DNA of 52,767 nt from a bacterium (GTDB taxonomy: Bacteria > Patescibacteriota > Dojkabacteria > JAKAPS01), in NCBI GenBank assembly GCA_021806925.1, contig JAKAPS010000002.1:65751-118517 (forward strand), given 5' to 3'. The position numbers were made by a program, and so were the translations under genes. The notes below the pieces were generated by a model. It worked only from the letters and a program-made list of their open reading frames with translations. It ran no database searches and had not been told where the DNA came from. Of this stretch, positions 1 through 13,583 are shown in pieces. The number at the start of each line of letters is the position of its first letter. Position 1 is the stretch's first letter.

Positions 1-2
1 CG

Positions 3-746
3 AAAGATGTGCAAACCTACGAATCAGAAGTCAATGACTTTACACAATTTAACATATCTGGAAAACCAAAAATTGGACTAATAAAGGAATTGAATACACA
101 ATTGTTTACAAACATGATGGGGAAAGATGTTTATTCCAACTATCTCTCTTCAATAAAACTATTGTCACAAGATTTTGATTTTGTTGAAATAAGTTTTAAA
201 GATATTGAATATTCTCTTCCTGCCTATTATATAATTACTCCATCTGAAATATCTTCTAATATGGCTAGATATGATGGAATAAGATTTGGTGGTGATGAAG
301 CCAAGCATAATTCTATTGATGAAATATATTATAGCGGTAGAGAATTATTTGAGGATGAAGTTAAACGACGTATATTTATAGGTAATTTCTCACTATCCAG
401 CGGATACGCTGATAAATATTATGAAAATGCTGTTTCAATTAGAAATGAAATACGTAATAAATTAAGTGATATATTTAATTCAATAGATGCAATATTCCTT
501 CCTACTTCTCCAAATGTTGCATTTGAAATCGGGAGTAAAACAACAAATCCTGTTGAAATGTACATGGAGGATATATTTACTGTTTCAGCAAATATAGCTG
601 GTATCCCTGCTATATCAATTCCATCTGGATTCAACGAAAAACATCTTCCAATAGGGATGCAGTTATTCGCAAAAAGGAAGGATGATTTCAAATTACTATC
701 CTTTGCTAACAGATGCGAGGAAATTTTTAATTTTAATAATGACTAG
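3..746 (+). CDS. gatA: Asp-tRNA(Asn)/Glu-tRNA(Gln) amidotransferase subunit A, C-terminal part (5' end outside window)
   Basis: C-terminal GatA-like sequence (IFLPTSPNVAFEIGS, NIAGIPAISIPSGF, LPIGMQLFAK); frame open to the window edge; stop TAG overlaps the gatB start region. Confidence 0.93.
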   Translation, partial: KDVQTYESEVNDFTQFNISGKPKIGLIKELNTQLFTNMMGKDVYSNYLSSIKLLSQDFDFVEISFKDIEYSLPAYYIITPSEISSNMARYDGIRFGGDEAKHNSIDEIYYSGRELFEDEVKRRIFIGNFSLSSGYADKYYENAVSIRNEIRNKLSDIFNSIDAIFLPTSPNVAFEIGSKTTNPVEMYMEDIFTVSANIAGIPAISIPSGFNEKHLPIGMQLFAKRKDDFKLLSFANRCEEIFNFNND

Positions 747-2202
747 AAAAATAAAGCCAATAATTGGGTTAGAGATACATGTACAACTGAAAACAAAAAC
801 GAAAATGTTTTGTAGTTGTGATACACAATACTTCCATAGTGAACCTAACTCTCATATGTGTCCAGTATGTTTAGGTTTGCCAGGTGCACTTCCAGTACCC
901 AATAAGGAAGGTATTAAGTTAAGTGTGAAATCTGGATTAGCGTTAAATTGTACAATAAATAATTATTCGAGGTGGGATAGAAAAAACTACATGTATCCAG
1001 ATCTATTTAAAGGATATCAAATAACTCAGTATGTTTATCCAATAGCAAGCAATGGATATGTTGATATTAATCTGCCTGCTAGTACTGGTAATAATTCAAA
1101 GAAGAAGAGAATAAGGATATTGAGAGCACACCTTGAAGAAGATACAGCAAAATCTATTCATGAAACTGATTACACCTTAATCGATGGGAATAAGGCTGGA
1201 GTTCCATTACTTGAAATAGTATCTGAGCCTGATATGAATTCTAGTGAAGAAGCCAAGTTGTATGCACAAAAGGTATATAACACACTGATATATGCAGGTG
1301 TTTCAGATTGTGATTTAGAGAAAGGTCAAATGCGGTTTGATGTAAATGTAAATATTGAAGTGGTCGATGAATATGAAGATAAAACAATTACAAGAGTTAC
1401 ACCAATAGTGGAAATGAAGAATATGAATTCATTTGCAGATATGGTCAGTGCGATTGAATTTGAGTTTCAAAGACAAGAAAAAGAGTTAGATGAGACAAAT
1501 ATTGAAAAAGCAGCTGGTAATAAGACAACACGAGGCTGGAATTCATTAAAATCAAGAACATTTCTTTTAAGGTCAAAAGAAGAAGCAGAAGATTACAGGT
1601 ATTTTCCAGAGCCTGATCTTTTACCTGTATATATTGATGATGTTGATATTGATAAAATACAGGAGGAGATTGGAGATCTTCCAGATAAAATATATGATGA
1701 TCTATCAAATATGAATTTCCCTGATGAAATTGTAACAATGTATACTTCTTCGTATATATATTACAAGTATTTGAAAGAAACCCTTCAATATATTGATAAC
1801 ATAAATGTGTATACGTTTATAAAGAATGAACTGAAATCAGTAACTGGTGAAAATCCGTATATACTAAATCCAGAATTTTGTGCTGAAATAATTAGATTAC
1901 TTATTGAAAAAAGAATAACAAATCTTGTTGCGAAGGATTTAATAAACCTTTCTATTGAATCAGGTTTATCCCCTATTCAATTAGCAAATGATAAAAAGCT
2001 TTTCACAACAATTGAAGGGCTAGATGAGCAAGTAATTGAAGTTATTCGTGAAAATGCGGATGCTGTAAATAATTATAAAGGGGGAAAGGAATCCTCATTA
2101 ATGTTTCTAGTAGGTCAAGTTATGAAAAAAGCAAAAGGTCGAACTGATCCAGTAACCGCAAAAGAGAAACTATTAAAGCTTCTTAAGGAGGATTTGAAAT
2201 AA
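739..2202 (+). CDS. gatB: Asp-tRNA(Asn)/Glu-tRNA(Gln) amidotransferase subunit B; start ATG 739 (MTRKIKPIIGLEIHVQL), not the upstream Met of the ORF track
   Basis: GLEIHVQLKTKTKMFC, CPVCLGLPGALPVPN, YRYFPEPDLLP motifs. Confidence 0.96.
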   Translation: MTRKIKPIIGLEIHVQLKTKTKMFCSCDTQYFHSEPNSHMCPVCLGLPGALPVPNKEGIKLSVKSGLALNCTINNYSRWDRKNYMYPDLFKGYQITQYVYPIASNGYVDINLPASTGNNSKKKRIRILRAHLEEDTAKSIHETDYTLIDGNKAGVPLLEIVSEPDMNSSEEAKLYAQKVYNTLIYAGVSDCDLEKGQMRFDVNVNIEVVDEYEDKTITRVTPIVEMKNMNSFADMVSAIEFEFQRQEKELDETNIEKAAGNKTTRGWNSLKSRTFLLRSKEEAEDYRYFPEPDLLPVYIDDVDIDKIQEEIGDLPDKIYDDLSNMNFPDEIVTMYTSSYIYYKYLKETLQYIDNINVYTFIKNELKSVTGENPYILNPEFCAEIIRLLIEKRITNLVAKDLINLSIESGLSPIQLANDKKLFTTIEGLDEQVIEVIRENADAVNNYKGGKESSLMFLVGQVMKKAKGRTDPVTAKEKLLKLLKEDLK

Positions 2203-2239
2203 TTTTGTATTTTTTGTATCCTGATTGTAATCATATTTT

Positions 2240-2794
2240 ATGTTTAAAAGTTTCTTTAGTAAATTTATTAGTATATTTTTATTCATTATATTTTTTATTC
2301 CAAGTATCTTCAATTCAACTGTAAATGCACAAAGTTATTCATATTTCAATCTTTCAATATTACCTCAGAGTGCATTAGATAAAAATATAACACTGAAAGT
2401 TGATATTGTTCCAACGTTCACTGGAAATGCAAAAATATCATGGAGTGTCCCCTATGGTATTGATATTGTATCAGGAGCAGAGAATTCCAATACATATTTA
2501 GTTAATTCAAAAGATACTGTTGACTATATAACAATAAAGCCAGAATTTCCTGGTGAATATCCTTTGACAGTAACATTTTCAACACTTGCTGGAGGTTCTG
2601 ATATTCTGTATGTCAGGCATGAGAATTTATATATTGGAAATAATTTAAGGGTATTAAATGATGTTCCAAGTATTATTAAATACATATCGTTTATATTAAT
2701 ACAAATAATATTCCTGAGCGTAACTTGTTTTATCTTAAGAGATAGTGTATCTGCATTCTTTGTTGTAATTAAAAGGTGGTTTAATTCAGATTAA
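2240..2794 (+). CDS. Hypothetical secreted/membrane-anchored protein
   Basis: N-terminal signal-like hydrophobic segment, beta-rich middle, C-terminal TM helix. Confidence 0.6.
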   Translation: MFKSFFSKFISIFLFIIFFIPSIFNSTVNAQSYSYFNLSILPQSALDKNITLKVDIVPTFTGNAKISWSVPYGIDIVSGAENSNTYLVNSKDTVDYITIKPEFPGEYPLTVTFSTLAGGSDILYVRHENLYIGNNLRVLNDVPSIIKYISFILIQIIFLSVTCFILRDSVSAFFVVIKRWFNSD

Positions 2795-2817
2795 AACATC
2801 TAGAATATTTTTAATTT

Positions 2818-5800
2818 ATGGATTTAAAAGATTTTGTACATTTGCATCTTCATACTGAATATTCAATTCTTGATGGTGTTAGCCATATTAATGAATTGGG
2901 TAAATACCTTAAAGAGAATGGATTTAAATCATGTGCAATTACAGACCATGGTGTAATGTACGGTGTGTTTGAATTCTATACTGTAATGAAGGAAAATGGC
3001 ATAAAACCTATTATTGGTTGTGAAATATACCTTTCAAAGGGTTCACACTTAAGGAAAGATTCCAAACTGGACAGGAAGTCTTATCATATGACTATAATAG
3101 CTAAAAATTTTAAAGGCTATAAAAATCTAATGAAAATAGTCAGCATTGGTCACACTGAAGGCTTCTACTATAAGCCAAGGGTTGATATTGATGTTCTTGA
3201 GAAATATTCTGAAGGTTTAATATGTTTATCTGGTTGTTTAAATGGTATAATTCCAAAGAATTTACTTGCAAATAGAGAGAAACAAGCAAGGAAGTATATA
3301 ACTAAATTTCAGCAAATATTTGGGAAAGACAATTTCTACTTTGAAGTACAAAGGAATGGTATTGAGGATTCTGATATTCTGACTACAAAAATAGAAGCTC
3401 TTGCAAAGGAACTTGATATTAAAATTGTAGCAACATGTGATAGTCACTATATACATAAAGAAGACTATATTGCTCAGGAATTACTATGGTGTATTAGTGA
3501 TGGGAAAAAATTAGCGGATAAATCGCATAGGACATATCCAACACAAGAATTTTATGTAAAGACTATTCCTGAGATGAATGAATTATTCAAAGATAAACCT
3601 GAATATATTCAATGCTCAAGTGACATAGCTTCTTTGGTAGAAGAATATGACATTGGATTTGGTCGAGTTGAACCAGTGTTCTATCCAATTCCTAAAGGAG
3701 ATGATGCTAGTACATTAATTAGGAAGAAGACACTGGAAGGTGCGAGAAAGATCTATCACGAATTAAATGATGAAATTTTAAAAAGGATTGATTATGAATT
3801 AGAAGTAATTCATATGAAAAATTATGACAACTATATATTAGTTGTAGCTGATTACGTGAATTATGCTAAGGAAAAAGGAATAATTGTTGGTCCAGGGAGA
3901 GGATCTGGAGCAGGTTCAATTGTTGCATACTGTTTAGGAATAACAAATTTGATAGACCCAATTGAATGGAATTTACCGTTCGAAAGGTTTTTAAACCCAG
4001 AAAGACCATCACCTCCAGATTTTGATATAGATTTTGAGGATCAAAGAAGAGACGAAGTAGTAGAGTATATGAAGGCTAAATATGGTGCTGACAGGGTATC
4101 GAACATTGTAACATTTGGAAAACTAAACACAAAATTAGCAATAAGAGATGTAGCAAGGATTCTTGGAGTAGATCTAATCACTGCAGATAAATTATCAAAA
4201 TTAGTTCCAGTACATCAGGGGAAATCACCTAAAATATTTGATGCAATAAAGCAGGTTCCCGAAATGCAGGATATTATTGATTCAAATTCAATTGAATTAA
4301 ATAAGCTTATAGAGCTTGTTCATAAAATTGAAGGAACTGTAAGGCACGTGTCAACTCATGCTTGTGGAGTTCTAATTACTCCTGAGCCCGTCGTTGAATA
4401 CACACCTATACAACCTGAACCTAAAGGGAAAAAAGAGAATTCATATATTACTCAATATCCTGGTGCATATATAGAGAATCTTGGTCTATTGAAATTTGAC
4501 TTTTTAGGTTTGAAAAATTTAAGTAAGTTAAATAATACTGTTAAGCTAATAAAGCAAATCAAGGGATTGGATGTTGATATTGATAAAATTGATTTTGCGG
4601 ATCAAAAAGTTTACAAGATCTTTCAAGAAGGTGATACTCTTGGTGTCTTTCAATTTGAATCAGACGGTATGAAGAAATATCTGAAGGATCTTCACCCAGA
4701 GAATATTAGAGAATTATCATTTATGGCCGCAGCGTATAGGCCTGGTGCTATGGACTATATAACACCATATATTGAATGTAAAAACGGAAAGAGACAGGTT
4801 GAATATATACATCCTGATTTAGAAGAGGTTCTTAAGGAGACATATGGCTACCCTATTTACCAAGAGAATATAATGGAAATCGCAAGAAAAATGGCTGGAT
4901 ATTCATTAGGAAGAGCAGACATATTAAGAAGAGCAATGGGTAAGAAAAAGATTGAAATTCTTCTAAAAGAGAAAGAAGCTTTTATTAGTAGTGTTATAGG
5001 GCAAGGATATAGCCAGGATATTGCTGATAAATTATTTGAATACTTAATTCCATTTTCAGGATATGGATTTAATAAGGCACACAGTGCATCATACGCAATT
5101 ATTGCCTATCAGACTGCATATTTAAAGGCGTATTTTTATGAAGAATACATGGCAGTTGAATTAGAATCCAATCTAGGTGATTTCAGTAAGGTTAAGAATA
5201 TTTCTGAAGAACTTGAATTAAAAAACATAAAATTAAAATTACCAAGTATAAATTATAGCGAAAAGTGGTTTACGGTTGAAAAGAATGATGATGATGATAA
5301 ACTATCCATAAGGTTTGGGTTAGATGCACTCAAAGGTATAAACACTAAATCAGTTGAAGAAATAATTAGAGCAAGAGGCAATACAAAATTTAAGGACATA
5401 AGTGATTTTTTCTACAGGATAGATACTTCACTAGTAACAAAAAAGACAATTGAATTATTGATTAAGGCAGGATGTATGGATGAGTGGGGATATACACGTG
5501 CGTCACTTCTAAATGTTTACTCTGGAATATATGATAACATATTGCAGGTTAAGAAAAATTTAAAATCAAGAGAAAACTCATTGTTTGATTTTTCTTCTGA
5601 TGAGGAAGCTGACAACAGTAGTAATAAACCCAATATCAATATACCTCAAATTCAAGAATCCAAGGAAGTATTAAAGTGGGAAAGAGACATTCTTGGTATA
5701 TTTATTTCTAATCACCCAATGAAGTATTATTCAAAGCTATATAACAGAAAAGATATATACAAACTTAATGAATTGTATGAGAAGAATAATAACACGGTGA

Positions 5801-6342
5801 AATGCATAGGTATAATAACTAGCGTTAAAAAAATAGTTACAAAGAAAGACGGTTTGCCGATGGCATTTATGCAATTTGAAGACATATTCGGTAAAATTGA
5901 AGTTGTTGTATTTCCAAAAAACTATGATGAGAATAAAGAATATCTAATTGAAAATATACCTGTAATTATAAAAGGAAAGGTAAGTGTGATTAAGGATTTT
6001 AATAATAAGCAATCGGTAAAAATATTTATAGAAGGTATAAAACCTTTAGAAGATAAATTTATGGATACTACATATGAAGTAACTCAAAGCCATAACAATC
6101 CCGATAATGTTGAAGGTAATAAAACTAAGAACATCAGTAGTAATAATTCAGCTCAGGATAAGTATAATCCATTAATAATAACCCTTGATCCGCAGAAAGA
6201 AAAAATTGAGAAGATTAAAGAACTTGTTGACAGGTTTCCTGGAGATGATATATTAACAATAAAGGTAAACGGACACAACGATATCACTCTTGAAAGAAAA
6301 GTTAACAGAGAGAAAATTTCAATGTATCTTAAAGATATTTAA
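2818..6342 (+). CDS. dnaE: DNA polymerase III alpha subunit
   Basis: PHP domain (FVHLHLHTEYSILDG), GPGRGSGAGSIVAYCLGIT, PDFDIDFED, GYGFNKAHSASYA. Confidence 0.98.
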   Translation: MDLKDFVHLHLHTEYSILDGVSHINELGKYLKENGFKSCAITDHGVMYGVFEFYTVMKENGIKPIIGCEIYLSKGSHLRKDSKLDRKSYHMTIIAKNFKGYKNLMKIVSIGHTEGFYYKPRVDIDVLEKYSEGLICLSGCLNGIIPKNLLANREKQARKYITKFQQIFGKDNFYFEVQRNGIEDSDILTTKIEALAKELDIKIVATCDSHYIHKEDYIAQELLWCISDGKKLADKSHRTYPTQEFYVKTIPEMNELFKDKPEYIQCSSDIASLVEEYDIGFGRVEPVFYPIPKGDDASTLIRKKTLEGARKIYHELNDEILKRIDYELEVIHMKNYDNYILVVADYVNYAKEKGIIVGPGRGSGAGSIVAYCLGITNLIDPIEWNLPFERFLNPERPSPPDFDIDFEDQRRDEVVEYMKAKYGADRVSNIVTFGKLNTKLAIRDVARILGVDLITADKLSKLVPVHQGKSPKIFDAIKQVPEMQDIIDSNSIELNKLIELVHKIEGTVRHVSTHACGVLITPEPVVEYTPIQPEPKGKKENSYITQYPGAYIENLGLLKFDFLGLKNLSKLNNTVKLIKQIKGLDVDIDKIDFADQKVYKIFQEGDTLGVFQFESDGMKKYLKDLHPENIRELSFMAAAYRPGAMDYITPYIECKNGKRQVEYIHPDLEEVLKETYGYPIYQENIMEIARKMAGYSLGRADILRRAMGKKKIEILLKEKEAFISSVIGQGYSQDIADKLFEYLIPFSGYGFNKAHSASYAIIAYQTAYLKAYFYEEYMAVELESNLGDFSKVKNISEELELKNIKLKLPSINYSEKWFTVEKNDDDDKLSIRFGLDALKGINTKSVEEIIRARGNTKFKDISDFFYRIDTSLVTKKTIELLIKAGCMDEWGYTRASLLNVYSGIYDNILQVKKNLKSRENSLFDFSSDEEADNSSNKPNINIPQIQESKEVLKWERDILGIFISNHPMKYYSKLYNRKDIYKLNELYEKNNNTVKCIGIITSVKKIVTKKDGLPMAFMQFEDIFGKIEVVVFPKNYDENKEYLIENIPVIIKGKVSVIKDFNNKQSVKIFIEGIKPLEDKFMDTTYEVTQSHNNPDNVEGNKTKNISSNNSAQDKYNPLIITLDPQKEKIEKIKELVDRFPGDDILTIKVNGHNDITLERKVNREKISMYLKDI

Positions 6343-6408
6343 ACAAATAAAAAAATAGTAAAATAATTTATTAAAAATTTCTAGAGAGGTAATAGCACGA
6401 GAAATAAG

Positions 6409-6756
6409 TTATTTAACGTACAATGCCATTTTACCTATTCTTTCTCTTAGGTAATACAGTTTTGCTCTTCTAACTTTTGTAGCCTTTTTTACAATCTCTA
6501 TTTTTTGAATCATAGGACTATGTAATGGTAATATTCTTTCAACAGCTATACCGCCTTGTGCTATTTTTCGAATTGTAAACATCTTTCTAGTTCCAGATCC
6601 TCTAATACCAAGAACGACACCTTGAAACATTTGAGTTCTCTTTTTATCACCTTCAATGATTTTAAGATATACTTTTAATGTATCACCAACATTAAATTCA
6701 GGTATAGAACTATTTAAATATTTATCCTCAAGCAATTTTAAAACTTTAGTATTCAT
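6409..6756 (-). CDS. rplS: Ribosomal protein L19
   Basis: [45 protein letters not shown]. Confidence 0.97.
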   Translation of the reverse strand: MNTKVLKLLEDKYLNSSIPEFNVGDTLKVYLKIIEGDKKRTQMFQGVVLGIRGSGTRKMFTIRKIAQGGIAVERILPLHSPMIQKIEIVKKATKVRRAKLYYLRERIGKMALYVK

Positions 6757-7016
6757 TTTTCTAATACTTCAACTATTTTTTTAGGGTGTTTTACACCTGG
6801 TAATTTCCTGAAATTTACAACTCCGCTTTTTAGTGCAAAAAGAGTAAAATCTTTTCCAACACCAACATTTTTACCTTTATGAAAAACGGTTCCTCTTTGC
6901 CTTACAATTATACTACCGCTTTTTGCAAATTCACCAGAATAAACCTTTACACCAAGTCTTTTTCCAGCTACATTTCCTGATTGTTTTACTTTTCCTGCTG
7001 CTTTTACATGCGACAT
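6753..7016 (-). CDS. rpmA: Ribosomal protein L27
   Basis: [45 protein letters not shown]. Confidence 0.97.
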   Translation of the reverse strand: MSHVKAAGKVKQSGNVAGKRLGVKVYSGEFAKSGSIIVRQRGTVFHKGKNVGVGKDFTLFALKSGVVNFRKLPGVKHPKKIVEVLEK

Positions 7017-7019
7017 ATA

Positions 7020-7889
7020 TTAAAATCTTTCCAATACAAAAATATTGCGCAATACCTTAGCGCCTTTTCTATAATATATTAAATCTCCAAGATTGTCAAT
7101 AATTGGTGGCTTCCTAAGGTTGTATCTTGAATAGGTTTTTTCCAGTGAAAGTATTATGGGTCTGTTTTTTGATGCGAATCTTGGAAGAATTACAACAATA
7201 CGTTGACCAACTCTTGTTATTCCACTTGCTTCCTTTAAAAACATCTCAAGTAATTTTTCAGTGTCTGAAATGTTTTTAACAATATTTTTATCTATTCTGT
7301 AATCCTTTCTAGGAATACCAAGATATGACTCAGTAACAATTGAATCCCACTCGTTCTTTATTTTTCGTATATTTCTTGCATCACTGACAAACGTCTTCCA
7401 TTTTCCAGTACCAGTATATTTATTTTCAAGCCAACGGCAATTCTCTGATGTATATTTAACCATTCTTGGATTTAAATCTGAGCCTATCGCGTTATATCCC
7501 ATTAGCATAGCTTCAAGTAACACTGTACCTGTCCCGCAAAATGGATCATATATTGTCTTCGTTTCAGGAGTTAATGATAAATTAATCAAAATCTTAGATA
7601 ATTTGCTTGTGAGCATTCCATTGACAGTATCTATTCTTGGTCGTTTAAACTCTACAGAAATTGATTTTTTTGGATTAAATTTATATATATTATCTTCATA
7701 AGATATTTCACGTGTTCCACCTAAGAGTTCTAGTAATACTTCTGGATTAACTTCTTTTTCAAGTTTTAGAATAAGATAATCTTTGTTTCGATTAAGTACA
7801 TCAAAATTAATTTCATGAGCAAGCAATAATGAAAAAATTTCAGCAGTAGAAAGAACACTAAATGTTCCAAGTCTAAATGTAAGAATCAT
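7020..7889 (-). CDS. TRM11/Trm-G10-like RNA methyltransferase (SAM-dependent)
   Basis: Motif I DPFCGTGTVLLEAMLMGYNAIGSDLNPRMV; motif IV region VTESYLGIP; located between rpmA and rplU. Confidence 0.75.
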   Translation of the reverse strand: MILTFRLGTFSVLSTAEIFSLLLAHEINFDVLNRNKDYLILKLEKEVNPEVLLELLGGTREISYEDNIYKFNPKKSISVEFKRPRIDTVNGMLTSKLSKILINLSLTPETKTIYDPFCGTGTVLLEAMLMGYNAIGSDLNPRMVKYTSENCRWLENKYTGTGKWKTFVSDARNIRKIKNEWDSIVTESYLGIPRKDYRIDKNIVKNISDTEKLLEMFLKEASGITRVGQRIVVILPRFASKNRPIILSLEKTYSRYNLRKPPIIDNLGDLIYYRKGAKVLRNIFVLERF

Positions 7890-7903
7890 TAGGTACTATC
7901 TTC

Positions 7904-8212
7904 TTAAATTGTATCAAACTTTACTGTTGTACTAAGTTGCCTATGTCCATTAACTTTTCTATATCTTGATTTTGCCTTGAACTTTATAATCTTAATTTTC
8001 TTACCTTTCACATTTTGTTTATGAATAACACCAGAAATTTTTGATTTAGTATATGGCTCACCTACTTCAACTTTCCCATCTACATATCTTAGTAATGTAT
8101 CGAATTTAACTACATCATTAATTTCTCCAGTAATCAATTCAATATCTACTAGATCACCGATATTAACAATATATTGTTTTCCTCCAGTTTCTATAACCGC
8201 AAAATCTTTCAT
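7904..8212 (-). CDS. rplU: Ribosomal protein L21
   Basis: FAVIETGGKQYIVNIGDLVDIE; KFKAKSRYRKVNGHRQ. Confidence 0.97.
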   Translation of the reverse strand: MKDFAVIETGGKQYIVNIGDLVDIELITGEINDVVKFDTLLRYVDGKVEVGEPYTKSKISGVIHKQNVKGKKIKIIKFKAKSRYRKVNGHRQLSTTVKFDTI

Positions 8213-8221
8213 ATACTCAGC

Positions 8222-8250
8222 ATTATATCAAATTATATATCATTTGTGAA
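8222..8250 (-). promoter_or_regulatory. Putative promoter of rplU: TTCACA-N17-TATAAT, 9 nt before ATG
   Basis: Reverse complement TTCACAAATGATATATAATTTGATATAATGCTGAGTATATG. Confidence 0.65.
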
Positions 8251-8253
8251 ATT

Positions 8254-8649
8254 TCAGCGCTTTTGATCAATGATTGTTTTTACAAATGTTTTCTTTGAAC
8301 TAAGATAATCCTTCTTTCTATTTGAGATAGGTTCCCCAGTTAGTTCTTTATCTATTTTCTCGTGCATCTCAACATATTTATCATAGTTATCAATATGTTC
8401 ATCATATATAGATTCAATCAAATATGCTTTGATATCTCCCCCTATTATTTGAAGAAGACCATAATGTACGATGATTGCTTTATCCTCGTTATTTATAGCA
8501 TATGAAAGAATTCCACTATTCACTTTACATATATAATCAGTATGATTCGGTAAAATTGTTCTATCACCTTCATCACTTTTGAATGTCACTTTTTCAACAT
8601 TCTCCTTCTTAATATGCTTTCCATTAGCAGTATATATGTATAATTTCAT
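8254..8649 (-). CDS. atpC: F-type ATP synthase epsilon subunit
   Basis: Position after atpD; EGDRTILPNHTDYICKVNSGIL motif. Confidence 0.85.
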   Translation of the reverse strand: MKLYIYTANGKHIKKENVEKVTFKSDEGDRTILPNHTDYICKVNSGILSYAINNEDKAIIVHYGLLQIIGGDIKAYLIESIYDEHIDNYDKYVEMHEKIDKELTGEPISNRKKDYLSSKKTFVKTIIDQKR

Positions 8650-8654
8650 ATATA

Positions 8655-10967
<2,313 letters not shown>

Positions 10968-10975
<8 letters not shown>

Positions 10976-12503
10976 AGCTTTCCATAAATTTTTTTAGGAT
11001 ATCATCAATCTTCACCTTAAGAGTTGATATATCTTTCAAGGTTGTGATTTCTTTTACTAAATCACTATTTGTTGTTTCAGCAAAGTCAATAAACTTCTCT
11101 TCAAACTCTGCAATCTTATTCAAGTCAATATTGTCTAACCAACCATTAATACCAGCATAAAAAATTAATACTTCATGTGCTAATGATTTACAAGCAAATA
11201 TATCTTGCTTTAAAATTTCAGTTAATCTTGCTCCCCTATTAAGTTTATCCTTTGTTGTTTTATCTAAGTCACTTGCAAATTGTGAAAATGCTGCTAAATC
11301 CCTATATTGTGCCATATCAAGTTTCAGTTTTCCAGCTACTTGTTTCATTGCTTTTGCTTGAGCGTCTCCACCTACCCTTGATACTGATGAGCCTGTATTT
11401 ATAGCTGGTCTAAGCCCGAGAGAAAACAGATCCTTATCAAGAAATATTTGACCATCTGTTATTGATATAAGGTTAGTTGGTATATATGCTGAAATATCAC
11501 CTGCTTGAGTTTCAATTATTGGTAATGCTGTTAAAGAACCGCCTCCATAATTTTCATTTAACCTTGCACTTCTTTCAAGTAGCCTTGAATGAAGATAGAA
11601 AATATCACCAGGATACGCTTCTCTTCCACTTGGTCTCTTCAATATTAAAGAGATTTGTCTGTAGCTCCAAGCATGTTTTGTTAAATCATCATAAATAATC
11701 AAAGCATCCATGTTGTTATCTCTAAAATATTCACCTATTGAACAAGCTGAATAAGGTGCAATATACTGCATTGTGATAGGATCACTTGCAGATGCATTTA
11801 CTATAACTGTAAATTCAAGAGCTCCCATCTTATCCAATTTATCAACTATTTGTGCAACCTTTGATTGTTTCTGACCAATTGCACAATATATACAGTAAAC
11901 TGGCGGGTTTCCAGTTCTCTCAGCTTCTTTTTTTTGATTTGCAATTATATCAAGTGCAATTTGAGTCTTACCTGTTGATCTATCACCAATAATTAATTCT
12001 CTCTGTCCTCTTCCAATAGCAATCATTGAATCTATTGCTTTTATACCTGTTTGAAGTGGAACTGTAACAGCCTTCCTGGTTATTACACCTGGTGCAATTT
12101 TTTCAATTGGGGCATAATCGCTATATTCAATACTACCTTTTCCATCTATAGGATTCCCAATAGCATCAACTACTCTTCCTAAAACTTGTTTTCCTATTCC
12201 AACTGAAAATATCTTTCCAGTTGTGTTAGTAGAATTTCCAATCTTTACTTTTTTATAGTCTCCAAGACAAATAATACCTACAGTATCTTCTTCAAGATTT
12301 ATTGCAATTCCAGTTAATGTTTCCTGCTCCTCATTTTTTATTTCAACAACCTCACCATACATACAACCAGATAAACCACTTGATATAACTACTCCATCAT
12401 ATACGCTCAAAACTTTCCCATGAGAATATGTTTGAAGGCTACTGTCAACCGATGTGTTGTTGTGAATCCTCTTATCTATATTTTCTAATATTTTATCTAT
12501 CAT
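10968..12503 (-). CDS. atpA: F-type ATP synthase alpha subunit
   Basis: [62 protein letters not shown]. Confidence 0.99.
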
Positions 12504-12844
12504 TTTTTTAATATATTTTTAATATTTGTTGCAATGGAAAGATCTGTTACTTCCCATGCATTATACATAACAAGACCTGCAATAAGTTCATCACTTTGAA
12601 CTATATTTAATCTTTTTTTGTTGGAAATATTCAATTTTCGAATTTTTTCCTCAATTAAGGTAGAACTTTGTGGAACATAAAATGTAACTGAGCAATTTAC
12701 CAGATAATTATTTAATTTTCTTTTCAACACTCTTAGTGTTTCTGTTCCAATATCTAGATTATTAACAATACTAATAATCTCTGGTTTATCCAAATTATTT
12801 ACTATATATTTATATAGCCTATCTGTATACTTTTTAGATATCAT
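12500..12844 (-). CDS. atpH: F-type ATP synthase delta subunit
   Basis: Operon position between atpF and atpA; C-terminal [21 protein letters not shown] resembles the delta signature. Confidence 0.8.
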   Translation of the reverse strand: MISKKYTDRLYKYIVNNLDKPEIISIVNNLDIGTETLRVLKRKLNNYLVNCSVTFYVPQSSTLIEEKIRKLNISNKKRLNIVQSDELIAGLVMYNAWEVTDLSIATNIKNILKK

Positions 12845-13347
12845 ATATTTTTCCCCTCAATTGCTTCAACACACTTTTGAGTAATATTTTCAATGTCCTT
12901 TTTTGATAGTTCATCCTTAAGAACAGTTAAAAGAGTATTCTCAATTATCCTTGATATTCTATCTGTTAGCGATGCGATTACTTCATTCTTCTCATTTTCA
13001 ATTTCCAATTTTGCCTTTTGAATAACATTTGAAGCTTCATTCTGACTTTTTTTGATTAATTCATCACGTAATTTATCAACCGATTTACGCATATCTTCAA
13101 CAATCTTTTCAGAATCAATTGTAGCTTTTTTAAGAATTTCTTTTCTTTCTTTTTCAATTTCAATTCTTAATTTTTCAACTGTGTTTGATTCATCAATTGT
13201 TTTTTGAATTAACCCTTTTCGTTTATTTAATATTTCAAGGATTGGTTTATATAGAAATATTCTAAGAATCACAAGCAAAATCAAAAAGTTAACAGAATAC
13301 TCAATTAACCCAACCCATGTTATTCCAAATGTATTTAAAATACTCAT
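12841..13347 (-). CDS. atpF: F-type ATP synthase subunit b
   Basis: N-terminal TM followed by a long charged helix; operon position. Confidence 0.92.
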   Translation of the reverse strand: MSILNTFGITWVGLIEYSVNFLILLVILRIFLYKPILEILNKRKGLIQKTIDESNTVEKLRIEIEKERKEILKKATIDSEKIVEDMRKSVDKLRDELIKKSQNEASNVIQKAKLEIENEKNEVIASLTDRISRIIENTLLTVLKDELSKKDIENITQKCVEAIEGKNI

Positions 13348-13349
13348 TA

Positions 13350-13565
<216 letters not shown>

Positions 13566-13572
13566 TTATGTA

Positions 13573-13583
13573 TACACCTCCTT
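13573..13583 (-). promoter_or_regulatory. Shine-Dalgarno sequence of atpE (AAAAGGAGGTG)
   Basis: Reverse complement AAAAGGAGGTGTATACATAATATATG, directly after the atpB stop. Confidence 0.75.

Noticed and set aside
419-691. Antisense ORFs inside gatA, gatB, dnaE, atpD, nrdJ, ppsA and other strong genes
   Set aside because: Opposite-strand shadows of well-supported genes; no motifs and no promoter/SD evidence.
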